DNA of 64,000 bases. It comes from a bacterium. GTDB taxonomy: Bacteria > Armatimonadota > Zipacnadia > Zipacnadales > UBA11051. The notes below the pieces were generated by a model, which saw nothing but the letters and a program-made list of their open reading frames with translations, searched no databases and was not told where the DNA came from. Numbering within the stretch: position 1 is the first letter of the stretch; every line of letters begins with the position of its first letter. This document shows positions 62,732-64,000 of the stretch, piece by piece. The position numbers and the translations under genes were made by a program. The stretch covers positions 42,604-106,603 of the forward strand of contig JAUVVY010000009.1 of assembly GCA_030604405.1 (NCBI GenBank). The letters run 5' to 3'.

Positions 62732-63787
62732 ATGACTTCACGGGAACGCGTACTTACCGCCATTGATCTGGGCACACCCGACCGCGTACCACTGGATGTA
62801 TCGGCCACGGCGGAGGTGTGGGAGAAGTTGCAGCGCCACTTCGGCACCGATGACAACCAGGTCGTCCGCGAGCGCCTGCACATTGATGGATTTGCTAGCT
62901 GCGCTCCGGAGTACATCGGCCCGGCGATCCCGCAATACTCGGACGGGACCGTAGAGAATTTCTGGGGCATGCGCAAGAAGCCGATGCAATACGACACCGG
63001 AATCTACATGGAGCAGTACTACTACCCGCTGGCCCACGTCAAGACGGTCGCCGAGCTGGACGAGTGCCGGTGGCCCAGCCCCGACTGGTTCGATTTCTCA
63101 ACCATCCGCCAGCAGTGTGAGGAGAACCGCGACAGGGCCATCATGGCCGGCGACACCGCTCCGTTCTACCACCACAACCTGCTGCGAGGGCTGGAACAGT
63201 CGCTGGTGGACCTGGCCGCAGAGCCGGAGCTCTCTCACGCCGTCATAGGTCGCATTTGCGAGTTCTTTTACGGATTCGCCGAGCGGCTCTTCGAGGCAGC
63301 CGGCGGCCTGCTAGACGTGTCGCAGTTGACCGACGACTTCGGCACGCAGATCGGCCTGATGATCTCTGTGGAGATGTTCGACGAGTATTTTCTAGCCCAC
63401 TATAAGCGCTTCGCCAAGCTATTCCGTCACTACGGCATCCGTATCTTCCACCACGACGACGGGGCAATGTGGGACCTTATCCCCAGAATGATAGACCTCG
63501 GGGTTGCGGTGCTGAACCCGGTACAATACAAGTGTGGGCCGATTGACCCGGGCTGGCTGAAGGAGACATACGGAGACCGGCTGTGTTTCCACGGCGGTGT
63601 GGACAATCAGGAGGTACTACCGTTCGGCAGCGTCGAGGATGTGGTGGCCGAGACGCGCAAGTGCCTGGGGACACTTGGTAAGGGCGGCGGGTATATCCTG
63701 GCTCCCTGCCATAACATCCAGGCGGTGACCCCTGTAGAAAACATCCTCGCCATGTACGAGACAGCCTACAACGAAGGGGTGTATTGA
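62732..63787 (+). CDS. Uroporphyrinogen decarboxylase-family protein (MtaA-like)
   Basis: ATG at 62732 after GAGGGAG gives 351 residues starting MTSRERVLTAIDLGTPDRVP, the opening typical of the URO-D/MtaA group found in environmental bacteria. The barrel strands continue through FHHDDGAMWDLIP and DLGVAVLNPVQ, and end with CFHGGVDNQEVLPFG. Members include methylcobamide:CoM methyltransferases and unknown cobalamin-linked enzymes; true haem HemE is less likely from the divergent N-terminus. Link to the cobalamin uptake gene at the left end is only a thought. Confidence 0.8.
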   Translation: MTSRERVLTAIDLGTPDRVPLDVSATAEVWEKLQRHFGTDDNQVVRERLHIDGFASCAPEYIGPAIPQYSDGTVENFWGMRKKPMQYDTGIYMEQYYYPLAHVKTVAELDECRWPSPDWFDFSTIRQQCEENRDRAIMAGDTAPFYHHNLLRGLEQSLVDLAAEPELSHAVIGRICEFFYGFAERLFEAAGGLLDVSQLTDDFGTQIGLMISVEMFDEYFLAHYKRFAKLFRHYGIRIFHHDDGAMWDLIPRMIDLGVAVLNPVQYKCGPIDPGWLKETYGDRLCFHGGVDNQEVLPFGSVEDVVAETRKCLGTLGKGGGYILAPCHNIQAVTPVENILAMYETAYNEGVY

Positions 63788-63826
63788 GGCGGGGGATCCT
63801 CAGGTACGCTGGCCCGACCTAACGAG

Positions 63827-63915
63827 AGCCCTCACCCCTTTGATTCCCCTCTCCCACAGGGAGAGGGGAGCAAGGCAACGGAGTCGGGCTGGAACTGTAG
63901 TTATGCAAAAAATTG
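63827..63915. repeat. R2 palindrome followed by an R4-type end sequence
   Basis: R2 (63827-63880) is nearly identical to the inverted copy at 43890-43934. Just after it, GGAACTGTAGTTATGCA (63890-63906) matches the terminal sequence of the MITE-like elements, so a truncated or partial element lies here. Confidence 0.6.
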
Positions 63916-63943
63916 TTGGTAGAAGCAAGATAAGAGGGGGCAT

Positions 63944-64000
63944 ATGGCGAACACAGGCTTAAATGCAGCAACATTCAATGCCGAGCTCGCCAAGGATGCC
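63944..64000 (+). CDS. Start of a gene cut by the right edge
   Basis: ATG at 63944 after AGAGGGGG opens 19 codons (MANTGLNAATFNAELAKDA) that run off the window. Too little is present to name it. The Shine-Dalgarno and the open frame support a real start. Confidence 0.45.
   Translation, partial: MANTGLNAATFNAELAKDA

Noticed and set aside
62732..63787. True haem-pathway HemE
   Set aside because: The start and core motifs fit the wider MtaA-like branch rather than HemE, and no other haem gene adjoins.

Overview
The window is about 64 kb of GC-rich bacterial chromosome (by eye near 60% GC) with genes on both strands, frequent Shine-Dalgarno sites and gene spacers filled with interspersed palindromic repeats. 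The gene content (many secreted heparinase II/III-type polysaccharide lyases, Gfo/Idh/MocA oxidoreductase, oligogalacturonate lyase, very large secreted glycosidase-like proteins, FecR/CHASE2 signalling, TPR plus zinc-ribbon proteins, a TrpB2-type enzyme) fits a heterotrophic polysaccharide degrader of the Armatimonadota or Planctomycetota/PVC kind. No rRNA, tRNA or species marker is visible, so this placement is inference.

Layout. 0-4 kb: a BtuF-like lipoprotein under a cobalamin riboswitch with its own terminator, a candidate small RNA beside a DUF3800 gene, and a TrpB2-type tryptophan synthase beta chain. 4.3-25.8 kb: a polysaccharide locus with four heparinase II/III-type proteins, a transglutaminase-like protein, a Gfo/Idh/MocA dehydrogenase, a discoidin/barrel protein, an FAD oxidoreductase, a PL22-type oligogalacturonate lyase and a carbohydrate esterase. 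The esterase carries an in-frame sigma-70 region 2 segment, and its upstream region holds four phased DnaA-box-like sites. 26-29 kb: the tRNA t6A operon tsaE-tsaB-rimI-tsaD. 29-36 kb: a membrane-anchored protein, an orphan DNA methyltransferase, a five-module fusion (helix-turn-helix, zinc ribbon, RbsC-like permease, FecR, TPR), a CHASE2 adenylate cyclase and a second FecR protein. 36-43 kb: secreted proteins ending in a 1641-residue GH42-like protein. 43-49 kb: threonine ammonia-lyase, a short cyclase, a kelch-type propeller and a sugar isomerase, with broken copies of the 3' ends of two of these genes. 49-56 kb: an accessory region with a nuclease-like protein of different composition, a polysaccharide deacetylase, an OmpR-type regulator with a degenerate receiver, an MNT/HEPN pair, a YgiT zinc finger and gene remnants. 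56-64 kb: DUF2905, two TPR proteins, hisG, LysE, GNAT and a uroporphyrinogen-decarboxylase-family gene.

How the genes work together. The 4-26 kb block reads as a route for uronic-acid-containing polysaccharide: extracellular lyases cut chains, the propeller lyase acts on oligogalacturonides, the esterase removes acyl groups, and the oxidoreductases handle released sugars. The 30-36 kb block looks like an envelope-sensing and cAMP-signalling neighbourhood. The most unusual items are the sigma-region insertion in the esterase, the transporter/FecR/HTH fusion, the candidate RNA beside DUF3800, and the nuclease-like protein at 49.2 kb. All names come from reading sequence; no database search was possible.
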